A stretch of 64,000 nucleotides of DNA from Thermoflavifilum thermophilum (GCF_900116565.1 NZ_FPCJ01000001.1:496001-560000); one strand, 5' to 3'; counted from the first letter of the stretch, positions 51,327 through 61,002 are shown. Notes: generated from the sequence alone by a model not told the origin. Made by a program: numbers and translations.

Positions 51327-53588
51327 ATGCATACCTTACGCCTGCGCATCCCTGAAATGGGGTTATTATTGGTATTTCTGCATGCCTATCAAGGTTTTGG
51401 TCAGTCTTCATCAGCACCCGCCGGGATAATAGGTTTTACAACAGCGCACGCATCCGCCGAAACGCAACTGGAACAACAGTTTGATCATTTGCTTCAGGCC
51501 CGTGATCTGGGTAACTGGATGAAACGCCTGGCTGCTCAGCCCCATCACCTGGGTTCAACCTATGATCATCAAAATACCCTCTTCCTGGATTCTTTGTTTC
51601 GTGCCTGGGGCTATCAAACCCGGATCGATAGCTACAAAGTGCTTTTCCCTACTCCCGAGATACGCATTCTGGAATTATCAGCCCCGCATCATTTCACTGC
51701 CTCTTTAATGGAAAAACCAGTAGCAAACGACCCTTATACCCAGCAGATTCAACAGGCACTTCCTCCCTTTAATGCATATTCAGCAGATGGAGATGTGACA
51801 GGAGAGCTCGTATATGTGAATTATGGTCTGCCAGAAGATTATGAAACGCTTGCCCGATACGGAATTGATGTGAAAGGTAAAATCGTGATTGCACGATATG
51901 GCCATTCCTGGCGAGGTATCAAGCCCAAAGTAGCTGCAGAGCACGGAGCTATTGGTTGTATCATCTATTCTGATCCTGCCGACGATGGTTATTTTCAGGG
52001 TGATACTTACCCTACAGGTCCGTTCAAGAATCCATGGGGAGTACAACGCGGATCGGTTATGGATATGCCGGTTTATTCCGGAGATCCGCTCACACCCGGC
52101 GTTGCAGCTACCCCTCAAGCCAAACGGCTGAGCCTGGATCAGGTGCAGGTATTTACCAAAATTCCTGTGTTGCCCATTTCCTATCATGATGCACAACCAC
52201 TGCTGGAAGCTCTTTCCGGACCTGTAGCGCCTCCATCCTGGCGGGGAGCCTTACCCATCACCTATCATCTGGGGGCAGGGCCTGCCGTTGTACATCTGAA
52301 GCTGAAATTCAAATGGGATCTGGTTCCCTGCTATGATGTGATAGCCATGATGCCCGGAAAATTATATCCGGATCAATGGATCATCCGCGGCAATCATTAC
52401 GATGCCTGGGTTCACGGAGCTGCAGATCCCATCAGCGGACAGGTAGCCATGCTGGCCGAAGCAAAGGCAATTGCCGAATTGCATAAACAGGGTTGGCAAC
52501 CACAACGCACCCTGGTTTTCTGCGCCTGGGACGGCGAAGAACAAGGTTTGCTGGGATCCACCGAATGGGTGGAAGATCATTTGAGCGAACTGCAGCAAAA
52601 AGCAGTCGTTTACCTGAACAGCGATGGCAATGGCAGAGGATTTCTGGGCGTGGGAGGATCCCATACTCTGGAGAAGTTTTTTAACGAAGTAGCCCTCAGC
52701 GTCCCCGACCCTGAAACCGATACCAATGTGCTGGCACGACTGAGAGCGCGGATCATCAGCCACGACGGCGCAAATGCTCCTGCACTGGACGGTGAACGGT
52801 TTGTGCATATCAGCGCATTAGGCTCCGGATCGGACTATTCGCCTTTCCTGCAACATGCAGGCATTGCTTCCCTGAATGTAGGATATGGCGGCGAGGATGA
52901 AGGCGGGGAATACCATACACTGTATGACACCTATCTCAATTACATCCGGTTTAAGGATTCCGCCTTCAGCTATGGCATTACCCTCAGCAAGACCATGGGC
53001 AGATGCTTGCTCAGGCTCGCCAATTGTGATCTGCTGCCGTTTGATTTCACTCATTTCACGGAAACAGTAAAATCCTATGTCCATCAACTGCAAAGATTGG
53101 AACAGCAAAAAAGAGACACCGCTGCCACTGTCAATCAGTGGATTGAAAACAGGGTATATGTACTTTCCAGCGATCCACAGCAACATTTCAGTCCCCCGAC
53201 TCCCAAAAAACCCGTTCCCTATCTGGATTTTAGTCCGCTGTTAAATGCCCTGAGTCGCCTGGACACCTTAAGCCGGGCATATGCATCCTATTCCCGGGAA
53301 ATAGAGAAAATCCCGCCCCAGGTGCTCCGACAGCTGAATGAAATGCTGCCACACAGCGAACAGTGCCTGCTGGATCTGAATGGACTTCCGCATCGCCCAT
53401 GGTATCAACACACGATTTATGCACCCGGCCTATACACAGGCTACGGTGTGAAAACGCTTCCTGGCGCCCGTGAAGCCATTGAACAAGACAATTGGCAGGA
53501 AGCTCAGCAGCAAATCCATGAAGAAGCAACAGCCCTGGAAAGATTGGCAAACCAAATCGAAAAATTAAATCATATTAATAAAAATTAA
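51327..53588 (+). CDS. M28-family metallopeptidase, glutamate carboxypeptidase II-like
   Basis: Exported zinc peptidase of 753 residues related to PSMA/GCPII. The ATG at 51327 gives a signal peptide (MHTLRLRIPEMGLLLVFL, cleavage near GFGQ); the frame continues upstream to 51276, before a TAGCTTG promoter-like element. A PA domain lies at about 140-290 (GKIVIARYGHSWRGIKPKVA). The di-zinc core follows: NHYDAWVHGAADPISG (His, Asp), WDGEEQGLLGSTEW (catalytic Glu pair), NSDGNG, and EYHTLYDT (last His). A C-terminal helical dimerisation domain ends the protein. It probably trims peptides or gamma-glutamyl compounds in the periplasm; substrate unknown. Confidence 0.92.
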   Translation: MHTLRLRIPEMGLLLVFLHAYQGFGQSSSAPAGIIGFTTAHASAETQLEQQFDHLLQARDLGNWMKRLAAQPHHLGSTYDHQNTLFLDSLFRAWGYQTRIDSYKVLFPTPEIRILELSAPHHFTASLMEKPVANDPYTQQIQQALPPFNAYSADGDVTGELVYVNYGLPEDYETLARYGIDVKGKIVIARYGHSWRGIKPKVAAEHGAIGCIIYSDPADDGYFQGDTYPTGPFKNPWGVQRGSVMDMPVYSGDPLTPGVAATPQAKRLSLDQVQVFTKIPVLPISYHDAQPLLEALSGPVAPPSWRGALPITYHLGAGPAVVHLKLKFKWDLVPCYDVIAMMPGKLYPDQWIIRGNHYDAWVHGAADPISGQVAMLAEAKAIAELHKQGWQPQRTLVFCAWDGEEQGLLGSTEWVEDHLSELQQKAVVYLNSDGNGRGFLGVGGSHTLEKFFNEVALSVPDPETDTNVLARLRARIISHDGANAPALDGERFVHISALGSGSDYSPFLQHAGIASLNVGYGGEDEGGEYHTLYDTYLNYIRFKDSAFSYGITLSKTMGRCLLRLANCDLLPFDFTHFTETVKSYVHQLQRLEQQKRDTAATVNQWIENRVYVLSSDPQQHFSPPTPKKPVPYLDFSPLLNALSRLDTLSRAYASYSREIEKIPPQVLRQLNEMLPHSEQCLLDLNGLPHRPWYQHTIYAPGLYTGYGVKTLPGAREAIEQDNWQEAQQQIHEEATALERLANQIEKLNHINKN

Positions 53589-53793
53589 ATTTTCATTTTT
53601 TATTTTCAAAATAATGTAAAATAGAGTAATTTTGTCATAAACAATAACAGAAAATATTTTTTATAATCATTTTTTTAAGTAAATTGCATTTGAATTATGG
53701 ATATAGTTTAATATAATATCTATTTATGTGAAAAGAATTATTAATTGTATGTAAAACTTGGGGGTATGATACGAAACAAAACCCGGAATAAGC
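53589..53793 (+). other. AT-rich non-coding stretch after the M28 gene
   Basis: About 200 bases of very AT-rich sequence without a credible gene. It contains one perfect TAATTTTG (53628-53635) not followed by an open frame; the nearest ATG (ATGGATATAG) stops after four codons. The start of a 30-codon frame (53766) lies at its right end. No origin-type repeats or DnaA boxes were seen. Confidence 0.5.
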
Positions 53794-53801
53794 TAAATTT
53801 G
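53794..53801 (+). promoter_or_regulatory. -7 promoter element TAAATTTG of the candidate small RNA
   Basis: Perfect TAnnTTTG that leads into a non-coding structured stretch ended by an intrinsic terminator. No well-spaced -33 TTG (the nearest is 33 bases upstream). Confidence 0.5.
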
Positions 53802-53807
53802 CAGCGT

Positions 53808-53979
53808 GATACAGAAAGAGTGAAAGAGAAAGACTTACAAATAGTTCTTGAGAAATAAAACTTCTTTATAAAAAATTGGCACCATACTTGTTCATATGGT
53901 GCTTGAAAATGGTAGTGGGTAATAAGGAGTTACCTAACTGTGCATCAGATGTCCCCTGTCTAGGGGACATTTCTTTTTT
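53808..53979 (+). ncRNA. Candidate structured small RNA
   Basis: About 172 bases with their own promoter, no convincing open frame, three hairpins and an intrinsic terminator. Hairpin 1 is at 53879-53902: GCACCATA pairs with TATGGTGC around an 8-base loop. Hairpin 2 lies at about 53914-53939 (AGT-GGTAA with TTACC-ACT, small bulges). The terminator is ATGTCCCCT/AGGGGACAT with loop GTCT followed by TTTCTTTTTT (53949-53979). The 5' 70 bases are purine-rich and largely unpaired. It reads toward carA on the opposite strand, so it is not a carA leader. It lacks the signatures of tmRNA, SRP RNA and RNase P RNA; a 6S-like RNA cannot be excluded. The 5' end is estimated from promoter spacing. Confidence 0.55.
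53949..53979 (+). terminator. Intrinsic terminator of the candidate small RNA
   Basis: Perfect 9-bp stem ATGTCCCCT with AGGGGACAT, four-base loop, then a T-rich tail. It is far (360 bases) from the M28 stop, so it more likely ends the RNA than the peptidase mRNA. Confidence 0.88.
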
Positions 53980-54037
53980 GTATTCGCAAGTATAGGAAAT
54001 TTCCCGAATTTAACAAAGCCTTAATCACAAATTTTTT

Positions 54038-55162
54038 TTAGGCGTTTACAGGAGCGTTCTGATACATTTTTACCTGCCTGATGAAATCATCAAACAAGTA
54101 TCTGGAATCATGCGGCCCTGGTGTAGATTCAGGATGATATTGCACTGAAAAAGCGGGTTGATATTTCATGCGCATACCTTCAATAGATCCATCGTTGAGG
54201 TTGATGTGGGTAATTTCCATGTGCTTTGAAAGGCGCAGGGCATCCGGATCTACGGCAAATCCATGGTTCTGGGTGGTGATTTCACTGCGATTGCTAATCA
54301 GATTCTTAACCGGGTGATTCAAGCCCCGGTGACCATGGTGCATTTTATAGGTTGGGATGCCATTGGCAAGAGCCAGAAGCTGATGCCCCAGGCAGATGCC
54401 AAAAAACGGTTTTTTCGTGCTCAGGATTTGCTTAACCAATTGCACGACATGCGGCATGGCTGCCGGATCTCCCGGGCCGTTGGAAACAAAATAACCATCA
54501 GGCTGAAAGTCTTCACATTCTTGTAGGGTAACACATGCCGGGAAAACTTTCAAATATGCGCCCCGATCAACCAGGCACTGCAGGATATGGCGTTTGACCC
54601 CGTAATCAATAACAGCAATTCGCACACCGGACCGGGGATCGCCAAGTGTATAAGCATGATCCGTTGAAGCTTCTGATGCCAGATCCAGCCCTTCCATACG
54701 GGGTGTTTGTTCCAAAACTTTTTGCAAGTAGGACAAATCATCCGTTTCAGACGATATAACAGCATTCATAGCGCCTTTATTGCGGATGTGAATCACCAGC
54801 GCACGGGTGTCAACCTGATGAATGGCTACCAGTCCGTTTTCGAGCAAATATTGTTCAAGAGATGATGTGGCCAGTGTCCTGGAATAGAAATGAGAGATAT
54901 TCTTGCAAATCAACCCCTTGATTTTAATAGAATCAGATTCCACCTCGTCGGCTTTTACGCCATAGTTACCGATATAGCAGTTGTTCATTACCAGCAACTG
55001 CCCGGTGTAGGAAGGATCTGTGAATACTTCCTGATAACCAGTCATGCCGGTATTGAAACATATTTCACCGGAAGTAGTGCCTATTTTACCAAAAGCTTTC
55101 CCGTAATAACAGGTGCCGTCTTCAAGCAGCAAAACGGCACGGGGTGCAATTGTTGAAGCCAT
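54038..55162 (-). CDS. carA: Carbamoyl-phosphate synthase small subunit
   Basis: Glutaminase subunit that supplies ammonia to CarB for arginine and pyrimidine synthesis. The 374-residue product starts MASTIAPRAVLLLEDG; a TTG ten codons upstream is the only alternative and is less likely. The N-terminal domain has TSGEICFNTGMTGYQEV, and the class I amidotransferase domain has the nucleophile in FFGICLGHQLLALA (Cys about 258) and the His/Glu motif in VQYHPESTPGPHDS. FKVPAC-type sequence appears as YLKVFPACVT. carB is not adjacent. It lies just after rplQ on the same strand but behind a terminator. Confidence 0.96.
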   Translation of the reverse strand: MASTIAPRAVLLLEDGTCYYGKAFGKIGTTSGEICFNTGMTGYQEVFTDPSYTGQLLVMNNCYIGNYGVKADEVESDSIKIKGLICKNISHFYSRTLATSSLEQYLLENGLVAIHQVDTRALVIHIRNKGAMNAVISSETDDLSYLQKVLEQTPRMEGLDLASEASTDHAYTLGDPRSGVRIAVIDYGVKRHILQCLVDRGAYLKVFPACVTLQECEDFQPDGYFVSNGPGDPAAMPHVVQLVKQILSTKKPFFGICLGHQLLALANGIPTYKMHHGHRGLNHPVKNLISNRSEITTQNHGFAVDPDALRLSKHMEITHINLNDGSIEGMRMKYQPAFSVQYHPESTPGPHDSRYLFDDFIRQVKMYQNAPVNA

Positions 55163-55204
55163 TGCAAAATCTGGTTGAAAGGTTTGAAACAATTTTTACA
55201 AAAA

Positions 55205-55235
55205 TAAAAAAGACAAAGCGGAAAGCTTTGTCTTT
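55205..55235 (-). terminator. Intrinsic terminator after rplQ
   Basis: Perfect 11-bp stem AAAGACAAAGC with GCTTTGTCTTT, 5-base loop, followed on the minus strand by TTTTTTATTTTTG. It ends the ribosomal operon before carA. Confidence 0.88.
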
Positions 55236-55264
55236 GCGAGAAAAGTTCGGTATGAAGATGGGGG

Positions 55265-55768
55265 TCATTGTGCAGCTTCGGATGATGGGTTTTCTGTTGT
55301 TGATGCAGCTTCCGCTTCAGCTGTCTGGCCTGTACTGCTCTTTTTTCTTCCTCCCCGCCTTGTTTTACGGGTGGCTGCTTTCTGTGTGGTAGCAGATTTT
55401 TTGTAGGTCTCGTTAAAATCTACCAGCTCGATAAGCGCTTGCTCTGCTGCATCTCCGGGGCGTGTACCCAGTTTAATGATACGGGTATAGCCACCGGGGC
55501 GTTGTGCGATTTTTTCACCAATGACGTCAAATAATTCCTTAACGGCTGTTTTGTGTTGCAGATAACTGAATACCAGCCAGCGATTATGCATATTGTCTGT
55601 TTTAGCACGTGTCAGCAAAGGCTCTACAAACTGCCGAAGGGCGCGTGCTTTGGCCAGTGTGGTGATGATACGCTTATGCTGAATGAGCTGGCAGGCTAGG
55701 TTTCTGAGCAGGGCCCCGCGATGTTCTTTGGTTCTTCCCAGATGATTGATCTTCACTCCGTGTCGCAT
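55265..55768 (-). CDS. rplQ: 50S ribosomal protein L17
   Basis: Large-subunit protein near the peptide exit tunnel. The core begins [20 protein letters not shown] and runs to about residue 120 with [19 protein letters not shown]-like sequence. It is 167 residues because of a C-terminal tail of about 45 residues, first basic ([14 protein letters not shown]), then Ala/Glu/Thr-rich. Such tails are common on L17 in Bacteroidota. Last gene of the alpha operon, 58 bases after rpoA, and followed by a terminator. Confidence 0.97.
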   Translation of the reverse strand: MRHGVKINHLGRTKEHRGALLRNLACQLIQHKRIITTLAKARALRQFVEPLLTRAKTDNMHNRWLVFSYLQHKTAVKELFDVIGEKIAQRPGGYTRIIKLGTRPGDAAEQALIELVDFNETYKKSATTQKAATRKTRRGGRKKSSTGQTAEAEAASTTENPSSEAAQ

Positions 55769-55826
55769 AACAAATGGATTTGAATTTCACCCCGATGGCA
55801 GGGAGAAAGTAAACAATAAATAAATT

Positions 55827-56822
55827 TTAATCGTCGTCCAGGTTTAGCTTGGAAAGGTCCATACCGAAATGCAATCCACGCTCGGCCAACACCTGTTCAA
55901 TTTCACTCAGTGATTTCTGACCAAAGTTGCGGAACTTCATCAGTTCTTCCTGGTCGTATTGCACCAGTTCGCTGAGCGAGTTGATTTTGGCAGCTTTCAG
56001 GCAGTTGAAAGCACGCACCGAAAGATCAAGATCTTCCAATGGTGTTTTCAAGATTTTCTTCAGCTGCAGGGTTTTTTCATCTACGGTTTGTTCTTTTTCG
56101 GTGTCTTTTGTATCGAAACTGATGTTTTCGTCGGTAATGATCATCAAATGCTGAATCAGTATACGGGAAGCTTCCTTGACAGCCTCTTCGGGATGAATCG
56201 TGCCATCGGTAACCACTTCCATGATGAGCTTTTCATAATCAGTTTTTTGCTCCACACGGGTATTTTCAACCGTGTAACGCACATTTTTAATGGGTGTAAA
56301 AATGGCATCCATAGGGATATACCCAAATGGAGCATCCTTGGGTTTATTTTCTTCAGCAGGAACATATCCCCGGCCTTTAATGATAGTCAGTTCCATCTCC
56401 AGTTTGGCTGAGGGGTCCATGGTACAAATCAGCAGATCCGGATTCATCACCTGGAAGGTATTGGTGGCCTTGCCAATCATACCTGCCCTGAATTCCTGCT
56501 GATTCTTCAGGGAAATATGTACTTTTTCGCTGGTGATTTCGCCTTCTGCAATTTTTTTCAGCCTTACCTGCTTCAGGTTTAAAATAATTTCCGTTACATC
56601 CTCTGTTACCCCTTTGATGGTGGTAAATTCATGATCCACACCTTCAATTTTCACACCTGAAATGGCATAACCTTCCAGGGAGGAAAGCAGCACCCTGCGA
56701 AGGGCATTTCCAATGGTTACGCCATAGCCGGGTTCCAGCGGGCGAAACTCGAATTGTGCTTCAAAATCGCTTGATTTCTGAAGCACGATTTTATCTGGTT
56801 TCTGAAAATTTAGGATTGCCAT
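55827..56822 (-). CDS. rpoA: RNA polymerase alpha subunit
   Basis: 331-residue alpha subunit. The N-terminal assembly domain has the standard [20 protein letters not shown] and [14 protein letters not shown] segments. A flexible linker at about 235-255 ([13 protein letters not shown]) is followed by the C-terminal DNA-binding domain with [16 protein letters not shown] and [17 protein letters not shown]. It lies between rpsD and rplQ, the universal order in the alpha operon. Confidence 0.98.
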   Translation of the reverse strand: MAILNFQKPDKIVLQKSSDFEAQFEFRPLEPGYGVTIGNALRRVLLSSLEGYAISGVKIEGVDHEFTTIKGVTEDVTEIILNLKQVRLKKIAEGEITSEKVHISLKNQQEFRAGMIGKATNTFQVMNPDLLICTMDPSAKLEMELTIIKGRGYVPAEENKPKDAPFGYIPMDAIFTPIKNVRYTVENTRVEQKTDYEKLIMEVVTDGTIHPEEAVKEASRILIQHLMIITDENISFDTKDTEKEQTVDEKTLQLKKILKTPLEDLDLSVRAFNCLKAAKINSLSELVQYDQEELMKFRNFGQKSLSEIEQVLAERGLHFGMDLSKLNLDDD

Positions 56823-56860
56823 AATCCAAACAACTTTTTAAATAAAGAATATTGAGAAGT

Positions 56861-57466
56861 TTATTTTGAATACAATTCTACGATCAGTTGCTCCTTAATA
56901 TTTTCCGGAATCATATCCCGTTCCGGATAAGCCAAGAAGGTGCCTTTCATTTCTTTTTCATTCCAATCCAGCCACGTGAACTTGGGGTTTTTCCCCCTGA
57001 AATTGCTGGTGATGGCTGAGTTTGAGGCCGATTTGGGTTTCAGGCCAATGATATCACCCGGCTTCAGCTGATAGGAAGGAATATTCACAATATGTCCGTT
57101 CACGGTGATGTGTTTATGCGATACCAGCTGACGGGCTGCAGGCCGGGAAGGAGCCAAACCGAGGCGATATACGGTATTGTCCAGACGAGCCTCCAGCAAC
57201 TTCATGAGGGTTTCACCGGTAACCCCTTTCTGCCGGCTGGCTTCATAAAACAGTTTTTTAAATTGCCTTTCCAGCACGCCATAGGTATATTTTGCCTTTT
57301 GTTTTTCACGAAGCTGAAGCGCATATTCTCCCAGCTGTTTGCGTTTCCGGGCAGCACCATGCTGACCGGGCGGGAGGCTATTCTTCGTCAAATATTTACC
57401 GTTTCCCAGAATGGGCTCTCCGAATATTCTGCAAATTCTTGTCTTTGGACCCGTATATCTTGCCAT
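56861..57466 (-). CDS. rpsD: 30S ribosomal protein S4
   Basis: Primary 16S rRNA-binding assembly protein of 201 residues. It starts [19 protein letters not shown] and has the S4 RNA-binding motif [20 protein letters not shown]. The zinc-type Cys cluster is absent (C- form; a single Cys at residue 12). The C-terminus [12 protein letters not shown] is typical. In other bacteria S4 represses the alpha operon; no such leader is evident here. Confidence 0.98.
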   Translation of the reverse strand: MARYTGPKTRICRIFGEPILGNGKYLTKNSLPPGQHGAARKRKQLGEYALQLREKQKAKYTYGVLERQFKKLFYEASRQKGVTGETLMKLLEARLDNTVYRLGLAPSRPAARQLVSHKHITVNGHIVNIPSYQLKPGDIIGLKPKSASNSAITSNFRGKNPKFTWLDWNEKEMKGTFLAYPERDMIPENIKEQLIVELYSK

Positions 57467-57514
57467 GGAAAGTACTGTTTAATATCGTTAGGCTTTATGT
57501 CAAGTCGAAAAAGT

Positions 57515-57916
57515 TTATACCCTTCTCTTTTTGGGTGGCCTGCAACCATTATGAGGCAGCGGAGTTACATCTTTAATGGTGTTGATTTCAATACCTGCAT
57601 TGGCTATGGCACGTATAGCACTTTCACGGCCGGCCCCAGGCCCTTTTACGTACACATCCGCCTTTTTCAATCCGGCATCCACTGCTGCTTTTGCAGCATC
57701 CTGAGCTGCCAGCTGTGCGGCATACGGGGTATTTTTTTTCGATCCACGAAACCCCATCTTACCGGCCGAAGACCAGGAAATTACCTGGCCTTGCTTGTTG
57801 GTGATGCTGATGATAATGTTGTTGAAACTGGCTAAAATATGCACATCCCCATAGGGATCTACTTTCACTACCCTTTTGCGGGCGGCTTTTGCACTGCTCA
57901 TTGTTGACTTGGCCAT
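57515..57916 (-). CDS. rpsK: 30S ribosomal protein S11
   Basis: Platform protein of 133 residues. Family sequence: [48 protein letters not shown] and the terminal [15 protein letters not shown] second in-frame Met at residue 6 is possible, but the first ATG gives the usual basic N-terminus. It lies between rpsM and rpsD. Confidence 0.98.
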   Translation of the reverse strand: MAKSTMSSAKAARKRVVKVDPYGDVHILASFNNIIISITNKQGQVISWSSAGKMGFRGSKKNTPYAAQLAAQDAAKAAVDAGLKKADVYVKGPGAGRESAIRAIANAGIEINTIKDVTPLPHNGCRPPKKRRV

Positions 57917-57983
57917 AGCTATCGATGTATTTCAGATATGCGATAAAAACATGCAATTGTTTACGCAGCAATGCGTTCAGGCT

Positions 57984-58364
57984 TTATTTCTTCGGCGCTT
58001 TCTTCTTTCCAGCCACCGTTTTTCTTCTACCCTTGCGGGTACGGGCGTTGGTACGTGTGCGCTGGCCTCTTACAGGCAAACCCTTCCTGTGCCGCAATCC
58101 CCGATAGCATCCGATATCGAGCAGCCGTTTGATGTTAAGCTGCACTTCCGAACGCAAGGCGCCCTCAACCTTGATTTCATTGTTGATGATAGACCGGATC
58201 TGGGTGAGCTCTTCGTCGTTCCAGTCTTTCACCTTTTTTTGGGGATCAATGCCCGCTTTATCCAGAATGTAACGGGCGGTGGAACGACCAATGCCATAGA
58301 TATAGGTTAATCCGATTTCGCCACTTTTGTTCCTGGGTAAGTCTATACCTGCAATACGTGCCAT
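57984..58364 (-). CDS. rpsM: 30S ribosomal protein S13
   Basis: Head protein of 126 residues that bridges to the large subunit and contacts P-site tRNA. Family sequence: [20 protein letters not shown] at the start, [11 protein letters not shown], and [20 protein letters not shown] followed by a basic Lys-rich tail. It comes 30 bases after rpmJ, in the conserved order infA-rpmJ-rpsM. Confidence 0.98.
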   Translation of the reverse strand: MARIAGIDLPRNKSGEIGLTYIYGIGRSTARYILDKAGIDPQKKVKDWNDEELTQIRSIINNEIKVEGALRSEVQLNIKRLLDIGCYRGLRHRKGLPVRGQRTRTNARTRKGRRKTVAGKKKAPKK

Positions 58365-58394
58365 ATATGCTGGATTGTTCTTTTTTGATTGGAA

Positions 58395-58511
58395 TTATCC
58401 TTGTCTTTGCTTAAACCGGGGGTTCTTTTTGTTAATTACGTATAGTTTCCCTTTCCGACGCACAATTTTGCAATCGGCACTCCTTTTCTTGATTGAAGCT
58501 CTGACTTTCAT
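58395..58511 (-). CDS. rpmJ: 50S ribosomal protein L36
   Basis: Very short ribosomal gene encoding 38 residues: [20 protein letters not shown], then [18 protein letters not shown]. The zinc ligands of the canonical form (CxxC...C...H) are mostly missing, leaving one Cys (C14), so this is the zinc-free type. It lies 17 bases after infA and upstream of rpsM, the conserved position. Confidence 0.97.
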   Translation of the reverse strand: MKVRASIKKRSADCKIVRRKGKLYVINKKNPRFKQRQG

Positions 58512-58528
58512 ATCTGCAATGATTTAAA

Positions 58529-58747
58529 CTATTTGTACCGAAATATGATTCTTCCCCTGGTCAGGTCATACGGACTCATTTCCACACCCACCTTATCACC
58601 GGGCAAAATCTTTATGTAGTGCATACGCATCTTCCCGGAAATAGTGGCAATAATTTCATGCCCATTTTCAAGCCTCACCCTGAACATGGCATTGGATAAA
58701 GCTTCCACGATAACTCCGTCTTGTTTGATGAGTGCTTGTTTGGCCAT
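58529..58747 (-). CDS. infA: Translation initiation factor IF-1
   Basis: 72-residue S1/OB-fold factor that occupies the ribosomal A site during initiation. Typical sequence: [40 protein letters not shown], and [13 protein letters not shown] at the end. It lies 51 bases after map and before rpmJ, the usual operon order. Confidence 0.98.
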   Translation of the reverse strand: MAKQALIKQDGVIVEALSNAMFRVRLENGHEIIATISGKMRMHYIKILPGDKVGVEMSPYDLTRGRIIFRYK

Positions 58748-58798
58748 AAATTTTTAAGGACTGCAAAGATAGCATAATTATTTGAAAACAGGCAAAAA

Positions 58799-59635
58799 TC
58801 AATGTTCCACCGGTTCATGTACACCTACCCAGCGATAATAACTGGTATTTAAGTACGGATTGCTCTGCTCGGCTTCTTCCACTATCCTGAAATCGGAAAG
58901 AATTTCAGCTTTTTTCTGTCGCACCACAAGGGTATGTTCATAATGAGCCGAGGGTTTATGGTCCTGTGTGACAACTGTCCATCCATCTTCCAGATAGCGG
59001 ATTTTTCGGGTTCCCAGGTTGATCATGGGCTCAATGGCAATGACCAGGCCTTCCCGGAGGAGAATGCCCGTTCCGCGTTTCCCGTAGTTGGGTACCTGCG
59101 GATCTTCGTGCAATTCCCTGCCCAATCCATGGCCTACCAGTTCTCTCACCACCCCATAACCTCTCTCGCGTTCGGTATATTGCTGGATAGCAAAGGCAAT
59201 ATCCCCGATTCGGTTACCTGCAACAGCCTGTTCAATGCCTTTGTAGAGGGCGGTTTTGGTGGCAGCCATAAGGGCAAGCACTTCTTCCTCTACCTGTCCG
59301 ATTGCAAAAGTATAGGCACTGTCGCCATGAAAACCGTCGAGCAATACACCACAGTCTACCGATACAATATCACCTTCCTGTAGCTCGTATCCATCGGGTA
59401 TGCCATGCACTACCCGATCATTCACAGACACACAACAGCTGGCCGGATATCCCTGATAGTTTTTAAACGAAGGGATGGCGCCATGTTCGCGGATATAAGT
59501 TTCTACAAGCGAATCTATTTCGCGAGTGGTTATGCCAGGTTTCAAATGACGGGCAATCTCTGCAAGTGTTTGAGAAACCAGTCTGGCACTTTTTCGGATT
59601 CGATTGATGTCTTCTTCTGATTTATAAATGATCAT
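58799..59635 (-). CDS. map: Methionine aminopeptidase, type I
   Basis: Removes the initiator Met from nascent proteins. The 278-residue product has the metal ligands of the pita-bread fold: VDCGVLLDGFHGDSAYTF (two Asp), GHGLGRELHEDPQVPNYG (His), GLVIAIEPMINLG (Glu) and the last Glu in SAHYEHTLVV. The substrate His is in VHGIPDG. It is about 25 residues longer than the E. coli enzyme, owing to a C-terminal tail (NPYLNTSYYRWVG). It lies between secY and infA, as usual in this phylum. Confidence 0.96.
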   Translation of the reverse strand: MIIYKSEEDINRIRKSARLVSQTLAEIARHLKPGITTREIDSLVETYIREHGAIPSFKNYQGYPASCCVSVNDRVVHGIPDGYELQEGDIVSVDCGVLLDGFHGDSAYTFAIGQVEEEVLALMAATKTALYKGIEQAVAGNRIGDIAFAIQQYTERERGYGVVRELVGHGLGRELHEDPQVPNYGKRGTGILLREGLVIAIEPMINLGTRKIRYLEDGWTVVTQDHKPSAHYEHTLVVRQKKAEILSDFRIVEEAEQSNPYLNTSYYRWVGVHEPVEH

Positions 59636-59661
59636 ATTTTTTAGCTGCTGGCTGAAGCACT

Positions 59662-61002
59662 TTAGGTGGTAGTCATTTGAGCCGCACGTCCGGCAATCCT
59701 TCCGGATTTCATCAATCCGTCGTAATGACGCATCAAAAGCTGGCTTTCAATCTGCTGCAAGGTATCTAAAATTACACCCACAATAATAAGCAGGGATGTA
59801 CCCCCAAAGAAACTGGCAAATACGGTATTGACACCCAGAGCATGCGCAAAACCAGGCAGGATACCGACAATGGCCAGGAAAAAGGCTCCGGGTAAGGTAA
59901 TGCGATCCATAATGCTGCCAATAAATTCAGCCGTAGGCTTGCCGGGCTTCACTCCGGGAATAAAGCCATTGTTGCGTTTCATTTCATCAGCAATCTGGGT
60001 GGGGTTGAAAATAAGTGCAGTATAGAAATAGGTGAAGATAATGACCATGAAGCCGTAAATGAGGTTATACCAGAAAGAAGTATAATCACTTAAGGCGCGG
60101 ATAAAACCTCCGGTTTGGCTTTCCGGATTGGTAAAGCCTACCACAGTCATGGGTATAAACATGATAGCCTGTGCAAAGATGATGGGCATCACACCGGCTG
60201 CATTTACTTTCAGCGGGAGAAACTGACGTACACCCCCGATCTGCCGGGTGCCTACCATGCGTTTTGCATAATTGACCGGCACTTTCCGGGTACCCTGCAC
60301 AAGTACCACCAACCCCATTACCACCAGCACCAGAAAAGCAATTTCAATCAGGAAAATCAGCAATCCACCTCCGCCGGAAGTATTTTTTGCATTAAACTCA
60401 GCCACAAGGGCGTGCGGCAAACGGGCAAGAATACCAATTTCAATGATGATAGACGCACCATTGCCAATGCCTTTGTCGGTAATTTTTTCACCCAACCACA
60501 TGACAAACAAAGTACCTGCCGTAAGAACCACGATGGTTGAAAAAGCAAAAAAGAACGGACTGAATTGTGGAAGAATAGCTGCACCCGATTGCTGCCTCAA
60601 ATAAGTTACATATGCCAGAGCCTGAAAAGCCGTGACTATCACAGTAAGCCAGCGGGTGTACTGATTGATGCGCTTCTGCCCGCTCTCACCTTCTTTTTGC
60701 AATTTGGCAAAGGAGGGTACGGCAATGGTAAGCAATTGCATGGCAATGGAAGCAGAGATATAGGGCATGATACCCAGGGCAAAAATGGATGCCCGGCTGA
60801 ACGATCCTCCGGCAAACATATCAAACAAGCCCAGCAACCCCTTCTGCGCATTCTGAAGGGTGAGTAAGGCCGGATTGATGCCCGGCAGAATGATAAATGA
60901 ACCAATACGATACACAAAAATTAGCCCGAATGTATAGAGAATGCGTTTGCGCAAATCCTCGATGCTCCAGATATTTCGTATCGTTTCAATCATTCTTTTC
61001 AC
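59662..61002 (-). CDS. secY: Preprotein translocase subunit SecY
   Basis: Channel-forming subunit of the Sec translocon, 446 residues with ten membrane helices. It starts with a GTG (GTGAAAAGAATG...); an ATG four codons later (60993) is an equally possible start. Family sequence: IYRIGSFIILPGIN-type first helix (FVYRIGSFIILPG), ALGIMPYISASI, GIGNGASIII, IPMTVVGF near the channel, and KRNNGFIPGVKPGKPTAEFI in the cytoplasmic loop that contacts SecA and the ribosome. It lies between rplO and map. Confidence 0.98.
   Translation of the reverse strand: MKRMIETIRNIWSIEDLRKRILYTFGLIFVYRIGSFIILPGINPALLTLQNAQKGLLGLFDMFAGGSFSRASIFALGIMPYISASIAMQLLTIAVPSFAKLQKEGESGQKRINQYTRWLTVIVTAFQALAYVTYLRQQSGAAILPQFSPFFFAFSTIVVLTAGTLFVMWLGEKITDKGIGNGASIIIEIGILARLPHALVAEFNAKNTSGGGGLLIFLIEIAFLVLVVMGLVVLVQGTRKVPVNYAKRMVGTRQIGGVRQFLPLKVNAAGVMPIIFAQAIMFIPMTVVGFTNPESQTGGFIRALSDYTSFWYNLIYGFMVIIFTYFYTALIFNPTQIADEMKRNNGFIPGVKPGKPTAEFIGSIMDRITLPGAFFLAIVGILPGFAHALGVNTVFASFFGGTSLLIIVGVILDTLQQIESQLLMRHYDGLMKSGRIAGRAAQMTTT

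Noticed and set aside
53589-53793. AT-rich tract as a possible replication origin
   Set aside because: No DnaA boxes or iterons, and no dnaA/dnaN/gidA-type neighbours.
53808-53979. tmRNA, SRP RNA or a carA riboswitch
   Set aside because: No tag frame or CCA end, no GGAAGCAGCC-type SRP core, and the RNA points at carA from the opposite strand, so it cannot be its leader.
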